From contig WREG01000033.1 in NCBI GenBank assembly GCA_009779455.1, positions 1 to 13,472 of the forward strand: a DNA stretch of 13,472 nucleotides, read 5' to 3'. The notes beneath the pieces are model-generated. The model was not told where the DNA came from. It did no database searches and saw only the letters and a program-made list of their open reading frames with translations. Shown piece after piece: positions 5,015 through 12,657 of this stretch. The position numbers were made by a program, and so were the translations under genes. Source of the stretch: Oscillospiraceae bacterium. GTDB lineage: Bacteria > Bacillota > Clostridia > Oscillospirales > Acutalibacteraceae. The number at the start of each line of letters is the position of its first letter. Within the stretch, counting starts at the first letter, position 1.

Positions 5015-5683
5015 TTATATATCCAACATATTCCGGTTTATTCCCCGCGCAACCGCCTCAACCCCCGCCGCCGCCTTTTCCGCCGCCTGTTTTCCGTTTT
5101 TATGGAACGCCAGCAGGGAGGACGGCTCGAATGTGTCGGATATGGCGCGTATTATCAAAAGCGGTACGCCCGCTTCGTTCGCGGTTTTTGCCACGGCATA
5201 GCTTTCCATGTCTATGCAGGCCGCACCGAAGGCGGCCGCGATGCGCGCTTTGCGTTTTTTGCGGACAATCAGCCCCCGGCTGGTCGCTGCGGGGGCTTTT
5301 TTTGCGTGTTTGAGGGTTTTTGCCGCGAAATCCGCCAGCTTTTCGTCCGTTTTCACGGCGGCGCCCGTTTTAACGGCTTTGCCCGGGCAGGGGGACGAGG
5401 ATGTGGCGATTACGGTTTCATGGAGCCGGATATCGGGCGTCAGGCCGCCGGACACCCCGCATAAAATAAGCGCGTCCGGCTTATAATTCTCAATCAGCGC
5501 CCGCGCCCCCTTTTCCGCCCGCCGCATCCCCATGCCCGATTGGCGGAGAACCGCCTCCGCGCCGCCTATTTTGCCGAGATAAAACTTTTTGCCCGCTGTT
5601 TTTTCGGTTTTTGCGCTTTCCATCCGCCCAATCAAACACCCGGCTTCCATTTTCATAGCCGCAAGCACGGCGATTTTTTTCAT
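5015..5683 (-). CDS. MTA/SAH nucleosidase-family (PNP/UDP phosphorylase superfamily) protein
   Basis: This is a 222-residue cytoplasmic enzyme of the nucleoside phosphorylase/nucleosidase superfamily. It resembles 5'-methylthioadenosine/S-adenosylhomocysteine nucleosidase, which hydrolyses the N-glycosidic bond to release adenine. Expected elements are present: MKKIAVLAAMKMEA with E13 at the position of E. coli MtnN E12, a CGVSGGL glycine loop (75-81), the DMES ribose-binding motif (M159, E160), and AISD with the likely catalytic D183. The segment after GLIV (138-150) is a basic RKKRKARIA rather than the usual SGD-x-F region, so the substrate may differ. GGAGG precedes the ATG at 5683. It lies 55 bases downstream of the antitoxin-like gene on the same strand and converges on the sigma fragment. 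The superfamily is certain; the MTA/SAH assignment is less so. Confidence 0.8.
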   Translation of the reverse strand: MKKIAVLAAMKMEAGCLIGRMESAKTEKTAGKKFYLGKIGGAEAVLRQSGMGMRRAEKGARALIENYKPDALILCGVSGGLTPDIRLHETVIATSSSPCPGKAVKTGAAVKTDEKLADFAAKTLKHAKKAPAATSRGLIVRKKRKARIAAAFGAACIDMESYAVAKTANEAGVPLLIIRAISDTFEPSSLLAFHKNGKQAAEKAAAGVEAVARGINRNMLDI

Positions 5684-5738
5684 GTATAATCAATCCTCCA
5701 TAAGATTTTTTCCATCAGAAAACATTATTTGCAAACGG

Positions 5739-6014
5739 TTATACTCCGCTTTCAGTAATTATTGATCTCAGCATCTGCCTTGTCTCGTCATCCGTGTAAA
5801 ACCGTGCGCCTGCTTTCTGCCGCGCAAGCAATTCTGAAATTGCCGCGTCACGGTTATTGCCGCGCATTACGTTAAAAGGGATGCCGCCCGCTTCCATAGC
5901 CGCTACAAGAAACATCCGCACGGCTGTTGACGTGTCCAAACCCAGGGACGCAAACAGAGAATCCGCGTTATCCTTTAAATCGTCATCCACACGCACTTGT
6001 ATTGTTTTTGCCAT
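5739..6014 (-). CDS. RelB/DinJ-family antitoxin without an adjacent toxin
   Basis: This is a 91-residue protein. The N-terminal TIQVRVDDDLKDNADSLFASLGLDTSTAVRMFL is the ribbon-helix-helix DNA-binding domain of RelB/DinJ antitoxins, followed by IPFNV, also common in the family. The C-terminal part (about 50-91) is charged and would normally wrap a YafQ/RelE-type toxin. The start ATG at 6014 has GAGG about 8 bases upstream. Downstream on the same strand lies the nucleosidase, not a toxin, and no toxin-like frame is visible on either side. It is driven by a consensus promoter at 6049-6077. Confidence 0.85.
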   Translation of the reverse strand: MAKTIQVRVDDDLKDNADSLFASLGLDTSTAVRMFLVAAMEAGGIPFNVMRGNNRDAAISELLARQKAGARFYTDDETRQMLRSIITESGV

Positions 6015-6048
6015 AATAATGCCTCATTTCTAATGATATTTTACCATT

Positions 6049-6077
6049 ATTATATTATGTTTATAATGAATTGTCAA
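6049..6077 (-). promoter_or_regulatory. Consensus promoter of the antitoxin-like gene
   Basis: On the minus strand, TTGACA (6072-6077) and TATAAT (6049-6054) are both perfect, with a 17-base spacer. CATTAT (6045-6050) and ATAATG (6063-6068) form an inverted repeat across the -10 region. That would suit repression by a ribbon-helix-helix protein; the repression is inference. Confidence 0.8.
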
Positions 6078-6100
6078 TATATATTATTTATTTAGCGTAC

Positions 6101-6129
6101 TTGACTTTTATCTTGTTTTTTTGTATTAT
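6101..6129 (+). promoter_or_regulatory. Promoter of the aldo/keto reductase gene
   Basis: TTGACT (6101-6106) and TATTAT (6124-6129) have a 17-base spacer, 29 bases before the ATG at 6159. A strong AGGGGGA ribosome-binding site lies at 6145-6151. The promoter is divergent from that of the antitoxin-like gene. Confidence 0.75.
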
Positions 6130-6158
6130 GTAAAAAAACGAAACAGGGGGAAACTGCC

Positions 6159-7106
6159 ATGCAAGAAATTAAACTGTCAAACGCGAAAGACGGGCTTTCG
6201 ATCACTAAATTAGCGGTCGGACACAACGGGCTTACGGACGAAAAAAGATGCGGGTTTACGGAATGGTACCTTGACGCTTATTTGGACGCGGGCGGGAACT
6301 GCATCGACACGGCGCGGATGTATGACGGAGGGCTGGCCGAGAGGGCCGTGGGCGGATATATACGGTCGAAGCAGCGGGACAGAATCGTTTTGGTCACGAA
6401 ATGCGCCCATTACGACGGCAAAATCAAAAACCCGCCCCACAGGCTCGCGCCGGAGGACATAAGGGGCGACGTGAACACAAGTTTGTCGGAACTGGGGACG
6501 GATTATATTGACATTTTGTTCCTGCACAGGGACGACATCAAGCGCGGCGTCGAGGAAATCATGCCCGTTCTGCACGAATTCGTAAAGGCGGGCAAGGTGC
6601 GCCTGCTCGGCGCGTCAAACTGGACGGGGCGGCGCATTATGCAGGCCAACAGATTCGCGGGGGAAAACGGGCTGACGCCCTTCAGCGTGAGCCAGATACA
6701 CCACAGCCTCGCCCTGACGACGCCCGCCGCCAGCGGCGACCTGTCCCACGTCATCATGGACGGCGCGGAATATTCATGGTATAAGGACAAAAAATTCCCG
6801 GTCATGGCCTGGTCATCGAGCGCCCACGGGTTTTTTTCAAAGCTTTCAGCGGGCGAGTCAACAGATTCTTTGACGAACCGCTACGGCTGGCTTCCTGAAA
6901 ACCGCCGCCGGGCGGAAAGGGTTCAAAATTTGTCGTGGGAACTGGGCGTATCAGTCGGCGCGCTGGCTCTGGCGTACCTTATGTGCGACGAAAACGTGCC
7001 GACCTGCGCCGTCACCGCGTTTTCAAACGAAAAACAGTACGGGGAAGCGGTCGAGGCGGCCAATGTTTCCCTGACGGGCGGGCAAATTGAATATTTAAGG
7101 GGCTAA
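6159..7106 (+). CDS. Aldo/keto reductase-family oxidoreductase
   Basis: This 315-residue NADPH-dependent oxidoreductase has the AKR (alpha/beta)8 barrel. The catalytic tetrad is visible: D50 and Y55 in NCIDTARMYDGG, K81 in LVTKCAHYDG and H123 in LFLHRDD. LGASNW after a beta strand and a C-terminal FSNEKQYGEAVEAA match the cofactor-binding region of the family. The substrate cannot be told from sequence; such enzymes reduce sugar aldehydes or oxidise sugar alcohols, among others. It has its own promoter and no close downstream partner, because the next gene has a promoter of its own. Confidence 0.92.
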   Translation: MQEIKLSNAKDGLSITKLAVGHNGLTDEKRCGFTEWYLDAYLDAGGNCIDTARMYDGGLAERAVGGYIRSKQRDRIVLVTKCAHYDGKIKNPPHRLAPEDIRGDVNTSLSELGTDYIDILFLHRDDIKRGVEEIMPVLHEFVKAGKVRLLGASNWTGRRIMQANRFAGENGLTPFSVSQIHHSLALTTPAASGDLSHVIMDGAEYSWYKDKKFPVMAWSSSAHGFFSKLSAGESTDSLTNRYGWLPENRRRAERVQNLSWELGVSVGALALAYLMCDENVPTCAVTAFSNEKQYGEAVEAANVSLTGGQIEYLRG

Positions 7107-7120
7107 TTTGAAAAAACCGC

Positions 7121-7149
7121 TTGCAATTTTCCTCCCTTTATTATATAAT
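7121..7149 (+). promoter_or_regulatory. Promoter of the 878-residue protein gene
   Basis: TTGCAA (7121-7126) and a perfect TATAAT (7144-7149) have a 17-base spacer, 36 bases before the ATG. GGAGG at 7174-7178 is the ribosome-binding site. Confidence 0.75.
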
Positions 7150-7185
7150 GATATTTGTTAAAATATTGAATTTGGAGGTTTTATC

Positions 7186-9822
7186 ATGTTTGATGCAATT
7201 ATGAAATGGCTGGCGGGGATTTGCGCCGCAATCATGGCTTTGTTCAGCACTGTAACGGTGGGAGAGATCAACAAACCCGCGCCCGTACCGGGACCGGAAT
7301 ATGATATAGTGAACTATATCGACGGCGACTCCAACCTGTCCGGCAGCGTTTTATACGCAAGCGAGGCGAAAAATCAGGTGCAGGCCGTGTATTCCGACGC
7401 GGAGCGCAGCGGCTACATAATGAAAAACAGCGTGGCGCAATTATATCACGGGCTTACGGATACATACCCGGTTTCATTTTTTATTCTTGACTACCCCACG
7501 CCTGTTAAACTCGGAACTCTTATGACTCCGGACGGCAACGCGTATTTTGACTGCGCCCTCGACGCTTTCTACACCGACACCTCAGGCGGCAAGTATTACG
7601 CTTCAAAAACACCTAACAACGCCCGTCCCAACACCATACGACTCGGCGAATACTATTATGAGAGCCATATCCGCGACTTAAAATTTGAAAACGCGTCAAA
7701 AAACCTGTTCTGGCTCGACAAAGGCTACCATATTTATTCCGACAGGCTTTATCAAGAGCTTGCCCTTTTAGCAAGCGAGGCGACGACTAAACTCGCGAGC
7801 TTCGGCGCGGAAACGAAAGTGTTTGAACATACTGTCAATGCGATACAAATCCGCGATAAGGACGGCATAAAAAATTCCCTTGACGATTACGACCCAGCTA
7901 CCATCGAATATGTAGCTTTTGATATTTATGGCGTCGGCGTGGCAGGGTTTATTATCCCCCCTGACGGCTCCACCGCGTCGACCAGTATAAAACTTGAAAA
8001 CGGTTATTACACAGTCACCCAAATGGCGGATTTCACCCCCGGTACGGGCGTCAAAAAGAACGATATGTCCGGCCCGTCCGACTATCTCACCGACGTGCGT
8101 TTCGGCAGCCGCATATATAACGACGAAACCCATGATTTTGACGGCATCGACCGGGCGGCCTTCCTTGAACGCAACCCGCTGACGGGGATTATTGCCGGCT
8201 CGGGCAACTCCAACAACGTCTATCTCGGTTACGAACCCCTTCGCGGCAGCTACGGCTTCGCAATGGACGGCTCCGACTTCAACCGGGCATATTACCATGA
8301 ACCCGACGTCCATTTCGCCGCCCCCATATCGATAACGGGCGATGCCGAAGACCGCGATATCTATATCCGCATGAACGGCAGGAGCGGCGGGCTTGAGGCG
8401 GGCGCCCTGCTCGACGGCGACGGCAGGATGGCGGCAATGAACGTCCAGGTCTGCAAAAACTTCCAGGGCGACGGCGGGGAGAATTTCTACAGCAACCCCA
8501 AAACCATGGATTTCCAATATGGCGACTCCTTCTTCCCGATTTCCGTAAAAGCAAACGAAACCGTTGATTTTACGCTCCTTAACCTTTATCAGAACTGGGG
8601 CAAGTTCCCGCTGAAACAGCTTTCGTCAATTGAATTCCATGTTTCATACTACCATCTTTCGACAGGCGTAACGGAATCCAACTGCATAGCCCCCTACGGC
8701 GTTTACGGCAAGGACGCGTGGCTCCTTCCCGATTTCCGCGGCCCCAGCGGCATAATGTGGTCCGGCCAGCCCCAGTTCAATTCCGTGGCAAAGCCGATGT
8801 TTATGACATATAAAGGCTCCCTGCTTAATAAAGACACGGTCAAGGGCGAATACACAGGCTCGAATATCAAATCCTCCGGCCTTAACTACGCCGATATCGA
8901 ATACAGCTACACAGCCGACTGCGGCTCCTACGACTACACACTGCGGCATATTGAATTTCCGCAGCAGGACGAGAACCGCACATATTACGAAGTGGATATC
9001 ACCTTCAACAGGGATATATCCTTCAAGAATTTCAAGAAGGATTTCTCGCTGTTCGAGTATAACAGCCGCGACCTCGTGTTTACAAAGTCGGAATACCTCG
9101 ACGCGTCGAACACCCCCGCCACGAAAGCGAACAAGACGGGCGTATTCGCCTCGACGGAATATCTCGTCCTCGGCAAGGACAACCCGTATTTCGGCTATTA
9201 CGACATGGCGGAAAAAGACGCCATAAAGCACGCGACCGACGGCTACGGCGCGAATATGGGCGTAATCGTCTTGGACAGCGAAATAATTTCCGGCGGCGAA
9301 GTTTGGGACGGCAATTTCGTGTTCAGGAACAACTTTGACGGCAAGGAAAACAACGGCGCGCTGACACTGAATGCCGAGAGCCTCAGCTTCAAAGCGGGCG
9401 ACACCATAAGCGTTCAGCTTATACTGCTCCCGTGGGGCAAGGTTTCCGAAAAGCAGAACGGCAACCTTGAGGCCGTGCGTTTTGACAGCGCGGTCAACCG
9501 CTACAAGGCCGTGGCTGCGGTCGGCGAAGTCCTCGGCGACAAAATCGTCCCGACTGTCAAAGCCGACAACAATGAAGCGGAATTCACCCTCACGGGCGGC
9601 AAAGACAAGCAGAGCGTCCGCGTGAACGGCTTCACGTCAAACGAATGCCCGTCCATCGAGGCGTTTGACGGTACGAACTGGGTTCCCGTCGATTTGGCAA
9701 GCGCAAACGGCTACGACGGCTACACGGTGTATTACGACAAATATTCCGGGCTTTACGACTTCGCGTTTACCTATTTCGCGGCAGACCCCGCTGCGGAGTA
9801 TTCGTTCAGATGCTCGCAGTAA
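7186..9822 (+). CDS. Large exported or membrane-anchored protein of unknown family
   Basis: This is an 878-residue protein I do not recognise. Residues 1-26 (MKWLAGICAAIMALFSTVTVG core) form a hydrophobic N-terminal segment, probably a signal peptide or anchor; a PAPVPGP linker follows at about 31-37. The rest has no further membrane span, is rich in Tyr, Phe, Asp, Asn and Gly, and alternates short strand-like runs, as in beta-sandwich extracellular proteins. A helical stretch is likely at about 185-215 (QELALLASEATTKLASFG). I see no LPxTG sorting signal, S-layer homology repeats or catalytic motif I could name. The final about 80 residues (SVRVNGFTSN to the end) look like a separate beta domain. 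It is a single-gene transcript, bounded by its own promoter and the terminator at 9861. An extracellular carbohydrate- or wall-related role fits the next gene, NamZ, but is a guess. Confidence 0.85.
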   Translation: MFDAIMKWLAGICAAIMALFSTVTVGEINKPAPVPGPEYDIVNYIDGDSNLSGSVLYASEAKNQVQAVYSDAERSGYIMKNSVAQLYHGLTDTYPVSFFILDYPTPVKLGTLMTPDGNAYFDCALDAFYTDTSGGKYYASKTPNNARPNTIRLGEYYYESHIRDLKFENASKNLFWLDKGYHIYSDRLYQELALLASEATTKLASFGAETKVFEHTVNAIQIRDKDGIKNSLDDYDPATIEYVAFDIYGVGVAGFIIPPDGSTASTSIKLENGYYTVTQMADFTPGTGVKKNDMSGPSDYLTDVRFGSRIYNDETHDFDGIDRAAFLERNPLTGIIAGSGNSNNVYLGYEPLRGSYGFAMDGSDFNRAYYHEPDVHFAAPISITGDAEDRDIYIRMNGRSGGLEAGALLDGDGRMAAMNVQVCKNFQGDGGENFYSNPKTMDFQYGDSFFPISVKANETVDFTLLNLYQNWGKFPLKQLSSIEFHVSYYHLSTGVTESNCIAPYGVYGKDAWLLPDFRGPSGIMWSGQPQFNSVAKPMFMTYKGSLLNKDTVKGEYTGSNIKSSGLNYADIEYSYTADCGSYDYTLRHIEFPQQDENRTYYEVDITFNRDISFKNFKKDFSLFEYNSRDLVFTKSEYLDASNTPATKANKTGVFASTEYLVLGKDNPYFGYYDMAEKDAIKHATDGYGANMGVIVLDSEIISGGEVWDGNFVFRNNFDGKENNGALTLNAESLSFKAGDTISVQLILLPWGKVSEKQNGNLEAVRFDSAVNRYKAVAAVGEVLGDKIVPTVKADNNEAEFTLTGGKDKQSVRVNGFTSNECPSIEAFDGTNWVPVDLASANGYDGYTVYYDKYSGLYDFAFTYFAADPAAEYSFRCSQ

Positions 9823-9833
9823 ATGTAAGATTT

Positions 9834-9854
9834 AAAATGTAAAATGTAAAATGT
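9834..9854 (+). repeat. Three tandem copies of AAAATGT
   Basis: Three perfect 7-base units follow the stop codon by 11 bases, with a degenerate partial copy just before them. It is probably a simple slippage repeat. Confidence 0.6.
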
Positions 9855-9860
9855 AAAAAC

Positions 9861-9893
9861 AGCGCCTGCCGCATTTTTATTACGGTAGGCGCT
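9861..9893 (+). terminator. Terminator after the 878-residue protein gene
   Basis: AGCGCCTGCCG (9861-9871) pairs with CGGTAGGCGCT (9883-9893) over 11 positions with one G-U pair and an 11-base loop. The downstream sequence is A/T-rich rather than a pure T run. It separates this gene from the NamZ operon. Confidence 0.65.
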
Positions 9894-9936
9894 ATATATA
9901 TTACTTTTCTTTTAAATAGTCAACGATTTATTTTTC

Positions 9937-9966
9937 TTGCTTTTTTACGTCCTCTTATGCTATAAT
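9937..9966 (+). promoter_or_regulatory. Promoter of the NamZ operon
   Basis: A perfect TATAAT (9961-9966) is preceded by TG at 9958-9959 (extended -10), with a weaker TTGCTT -35 (9937-9942) 18 bases upstream. It lies only about 22 bases before the GTG start, so the untranslated leader would be very short. Confidence 0.65.
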
Positions 9967-9988
9967 TGTCGATAATGACAGCGGAACG

Positions 9989-11143
9989 GTGATTTTTATT
10001 AGAATTCTTAACGGCATAGACAACATCCGGCAAATTGACGGCTTTTTAAAGGGCAAAAGGCTGGGTTTTGCCGGCGGCCCGGCGAGCGTAAGCCGCGGTT
10101 TAACAGGGGCTGCCGAAATATTGGCGGAAAATTACAGGCTTGCCGCTCTTTTCGCACCCGAACACGGCATACGGGGGGATATGGAAGCTGGGGTAAAGGT
10201 GAACTCCTATACAGACACTAATCTGGGCGTCCCCGTTTATGGCATTTACGGCGGGAAAAACCGCCCCGCTCCGAAAATGCTTGAAGATATCGACGTTATG
10301 GCCGTGGATCTGCAGGAGGTTTCCGTACGTTTTTATACCTTTTTGTACACCTTGGCGAATATTATGGAAGCTTGCGCCGAAAAAGGCGTCCCCGTCGTCG
10401 TATTAGACCGCATAACCCCTTTGGGCGGCGAAACGGTTGCAGGAACTATCTGCGAACCCGCTTTTGACTCATTCGTGGGGGGATACGGCCTGCCGGCCCG
10501 CACCGGCCTTACCATAGGCGAATTCGCGCGGTATATAAACGAATTCGCGGATATAAACTGCGATTTGACAGTAGTCCCCGTCACAGGCTGGAAACGCTCC
10601 TTATATTTCGACGAGACCGGTTTGCAATGGGTTCCCCCCTCACCCAACCTGCCCACGGCAGATTCCTGCTTCGCATACGCCGGGACCTGCATTTTTGAAG
10701 GCACAAACGTGTCCGAAGGGCGCGGGACGGCAAAACCTTTTGAGTTTATAGGCGCACCGTGGCTTGACACGGACAAATTAGTGAAAAACATGGCGGAAAG
10801 AGGTATTCCCGGCGCTGTTTTGCGTAAGGCGTATTTTGCGCCAACCTTTGACAAATATAAAAACAAGCTGTGCAATGCCGTGCAGATACACGTAACCGGC
10901 CGTACCATATGCGAGCCGTTCCGGCTGGGGCTTTTGCTGTTGGAAGAAATATGGAAACTCCATCCCGATAAACTGGAGTTTATCCCAAACGGCAAAAATG
11001 GCAATACATATTATATCGACAATCTGCTTGGGACAGATGCGTTTCGCTTGAAAAGGCACGATGCGGAATCTTTGATTTCCGCCCATGCTCCCGGAATTGA
11101 AAAATTCCGGGAAACAAAAATGAAATATCATTTTTACGAATAA
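9989..11143 (+). CDS. namZ: NamZ-like exo-beta-N-acetylmuramidase (DUF1343, GH171)
   Basis: This is a 384-residue protein of the DUF1343/NamZ family. Characterised members (B. subtilis YbbC/NamZ, Tannerella NamZ) remove N-acetylmuramic acid from the non-reducing end of peptidoglycan fragments. Family blocks in order: FAPEHGIRG with E58, DLQEVSVRFYTF (107-118), VVLDRITPLGGE (137-148), WVPPSPNLP (214-222) and FEGTNVSEGRGT (236-247). The usual RHGMTIGE appears here as ARTGLTIGE. The GTG at 9989 is the only reasonable start: the promoter at 9937-9966 leaves no room upstream, and the Shine-Dalgarno is weak. There is no signal peptide, unlike secreted relatives, so it is probably cytoplasmic. It is followed on the same strand by a membrane protein and an MFS transporter, which suggests uptake of a muropeptide sugar and cleavage inside the cell (inference). 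Confidence 0.88.
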   Translation: MIFIRILNGIDNIRQIDGFLKGKRLGFAGGPASVSRGLTGAAEILAENYRLAALFAPEHGIRGDMEAGVKVNSYTDTNLGVPVYGIYGGKNRPAPKMLEDIDVMAVDLQEVSVRFYTFLYTLANIMEACAEKGVPVVVLDRITPLGGETVAGTICEPAFDSFVGGYGLPARTGLTIGEFARYINEFADINCDLTVVPVTGWKRSLYFDETGLQWVPPSPNLPTADSCFAYAGTCIFEGTNVSEGRGTAKPFEFIGAPWLDTDKLVKNMAERGIPGAVLRKAYFAPTFDKYKNKLCNAVQIHVTGRTICEPFRLGLLLLEEIWKLHPDKLEFIPNGKNGNTYYIDNLLGTDAFRLKRHDAESLISAHAPGIEKFRETKMKYHFYE

Positions 11144-11159
11144 AAATGTGTTGTTTTGC

Positions 11160-11178
11160 GGGCGATTAATGATCGCCC
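11160..11178. repeat. REP-like palindrome between namZ and the membrane-protein gene
   Basis: GGGCGAT (11160-11166) and ATCGCCC (11172-11178) form a 7-base stem with loop TAATG, followed by CCTACAGG. From memory, 'GTAGGGGCGA...TCGCCCGC' palindromes of this type are dispersed in many Clostridia genomes. It could act as an mRNA-stabilising or attenuating hairpin within the operon. Confidence 0.5.
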
Positions 11179-11206
11179 CTACAGGATACGGAAAGGGATA
11201 CCTATT

Positions 11207-12649
11207 ATGGCTATAGACAACTTACCTATGTTCTTTATAATGCTGGCGGCCGCCGGCTCTTACGGCTGGGCGGTGCGCGGCACCACGCTGGGCAAGGAAC
11301 GGGGGGCTATGCTCCCCGGGGCCATGCTTGGGCTGCTGCTGGCATGGTTTTCAGGCTCTGCGCTTTTGCGGGAGCGGTTTTGGCTTTTCGCCGCCGCCGG
11401 GGCGCTCGGCATGTTCGTGGGCGGCTGCGAAACCTACGCACAGACTATGGAATTCGTCAAGGACGGGAAAAAATCCCCTAAGCCCCTGAAAGGGAACCTT
11501 GGGCTTGCGCTGAAAGGCGCGCTGTGGTTTGGCATCGCGGGGGCTGTCCTGGGGATATCCTTTTCTTCCGCGGCGGGCTTTTATAAAATCAGCGAAATAA
11601 TTTTATTGTTCGCCCTTATGCCCATACTCCGCGGCTTTGGCATCCGCATAGCAAACCGCCCCTTTGACCCTGAAAACGGCGTTTTCCCCCGCATATACAT
11701 CTCCCGCAACCGCCCGGAGGAATGGGGCGGCATGGTTATGATGCTTTTGGAGCTTATCGTGTTCATGGCCGCGAAAGGCGACCGTTTCGCCCTTTACCTC
11801 TGCGTTTTCGGAATGCTGGGCGGCTCTGTCGGCTGGGTAATGGGCATTAATATGATGCATAAAAGCCTGTATCCAATGAATTCAAAGAATTCATCGAAGG
11901 GCGGAAAATACATATTCGGCTCCATGCAGACAAAAGGGATGATAGATAACTGGAAAATCATGGAGAACACCCTCGGCGCGGTCGGCTTTATCGGCATCGG
12001 CGCGGGTTTCGCATTGGCATTCCCGGAATTGCAAAAGCATATCGCGGTTATAGAAAGCGGGGGCTTGTGGCAGCCCCTCGGCGGCAGGGAATTTACCCTT
12101 AGCTGGGCGATGTTCGGCCTTGCCATAGGCATCGACTTTTTAGCCGGGCTGTTATATCTCCTGCTAAAAAAGAAGCTGCCGAAAAATACCGAGCGCATAG
12201 GCGATATCACGCAGCAGGTTGTTTATACATATCTTTCGATCCCCCTTGTGCTGCTCGGCGCGCAGCGCTACTCCGAACTGGTCTGCGTATTCCTGCTTTA
12301 TTGGGTTTTGATGGTCGAGCTTGTGAGCAACGGGGATAAAATGCCGAAGGTAAAAGGCGGCTGGAAGTTCAGTATTTTCATAATAGCGGCCGGAGCCGCC
12401 CTTTTGGTTTATCAAATCATGTGCGGCGGCAGTTTTACGATGCTCCAGCCCTGGCTTTTGTATACGGCGGTTTATTTCATATATCAAATCGCCTTTTACG
12501 ACTTGCTGCCGCACAAGGTTAAAGCGATAAAAGAAAAGGCGAAAGAAGCCGGGGGGCTGAAAATAAGCTCCTTCGGCCCGCTTTCGACAGTGGAAGGGTT
12601 TAAGCTTGTTGAAATTATTTTTATGAGCCTGTATTTATTTAAGGGATAA
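11207..12649 (+). CDS. Polytopic membrane protein of unknown function
   Basis: This is a 480-residue integral membrane protein with about 11-13 hydrophobic segments, starting within the first 10 residues and ending with one near the C-terminus. The ATG at 11207 is chosen because AAGGGA lies 8 bases upstream; an in-frame TTG at 11156 would run through the REP-like hairpin. Near the N-terminus, GWAVRGTTLGKERGAMLPGA (20-39) looks like a conserved signature; I recall similar 'GW..RG....E.GAM' text in uncharacterised membrane proteins of other phyla, but no function. A polar stretch at about 225-250 (KNSSKGGKY) is probably a loop. It lies between NamZ and an MFS transporter, 8 bases from the latter, so it is probably in one operon with both. 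Confidence 0.8.
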   Translation: MAIDNLPMFFIMLAAAGSYGWAVRGTTLGKERGAMLPGAMLGLLLAWFSGSALLRERFWLFAAAGALGMFVGGCETYAQTMEFVKDGKKSPKPLKGNLGLALKGALWFGIAGAVLGISFSSAAGFYKISEIILLFALMPILRGFGIRIANRPFDPENGVFPRIYISRNRPEEWGGMVMMLLELIVFMAAKGDRFALYLCVFGMLGGSVGWVMGINMMHKSLYPMNSKNSSKGGKYIFGSMQTKGMIDNWKIMENTLGAVGFIGIGAGFALAFPELQKHIAVIESGGLWQPLGGREFTLSWAMFGLAIGIDFLAGLLYLLLKKKLPKNTERIGDITQQVVYTYLSIPLVLLGAQRYSELVCVFLLYWVLMVELVSNGDKMPKVKGGWKFSIFIIAAGAALLVYQIMCGGSFTMLQPWLLYTAVYFIYQIAFYDLLPHKVKAIKEKAKEAGGLKISSFGPLSTVEGFKLVEIIFMSLYLFKG

Positions 12650-12657
12650 ACATCTTT

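Noticed and set aside
5015..5486. Plus-strand open frames rich in Pro, Arg and Gly, opposite the nucleosidase gene
   Set aside because: Low-complexity translations on the complement of a clear enzyme gene, with no ribosome-binding sites; they result from the G+C-rich codon pattern.
7768..9231. Long minus-strand open frames (up to 249 codons) opposite the 878-residue gene
   Set aside because: They mirror the third-position G+C bias of the real gene and show no family motif, promoter or Shine-Dalgarno site.
9821..9860. AAAATGT repeats as a CRISPR or origin-type array
   Set aside because: The units are 7 bases with no spacers and only three copies, so this is a simple tandem repeat.
9975..9992. 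Tiny leader frame (ATG ACA GCG GAA CGG TGA) overlapping the namZ start
   Set aside because: Five codons without a Shine-Dalgarno site; the overlap with the GTG is likely coincidental.
10333..11131. Minus-strand frames opposite namZ
   Set aside because: The plus strand encodes all conserved NamZ blocks; the antisense frames have no recognisable content.
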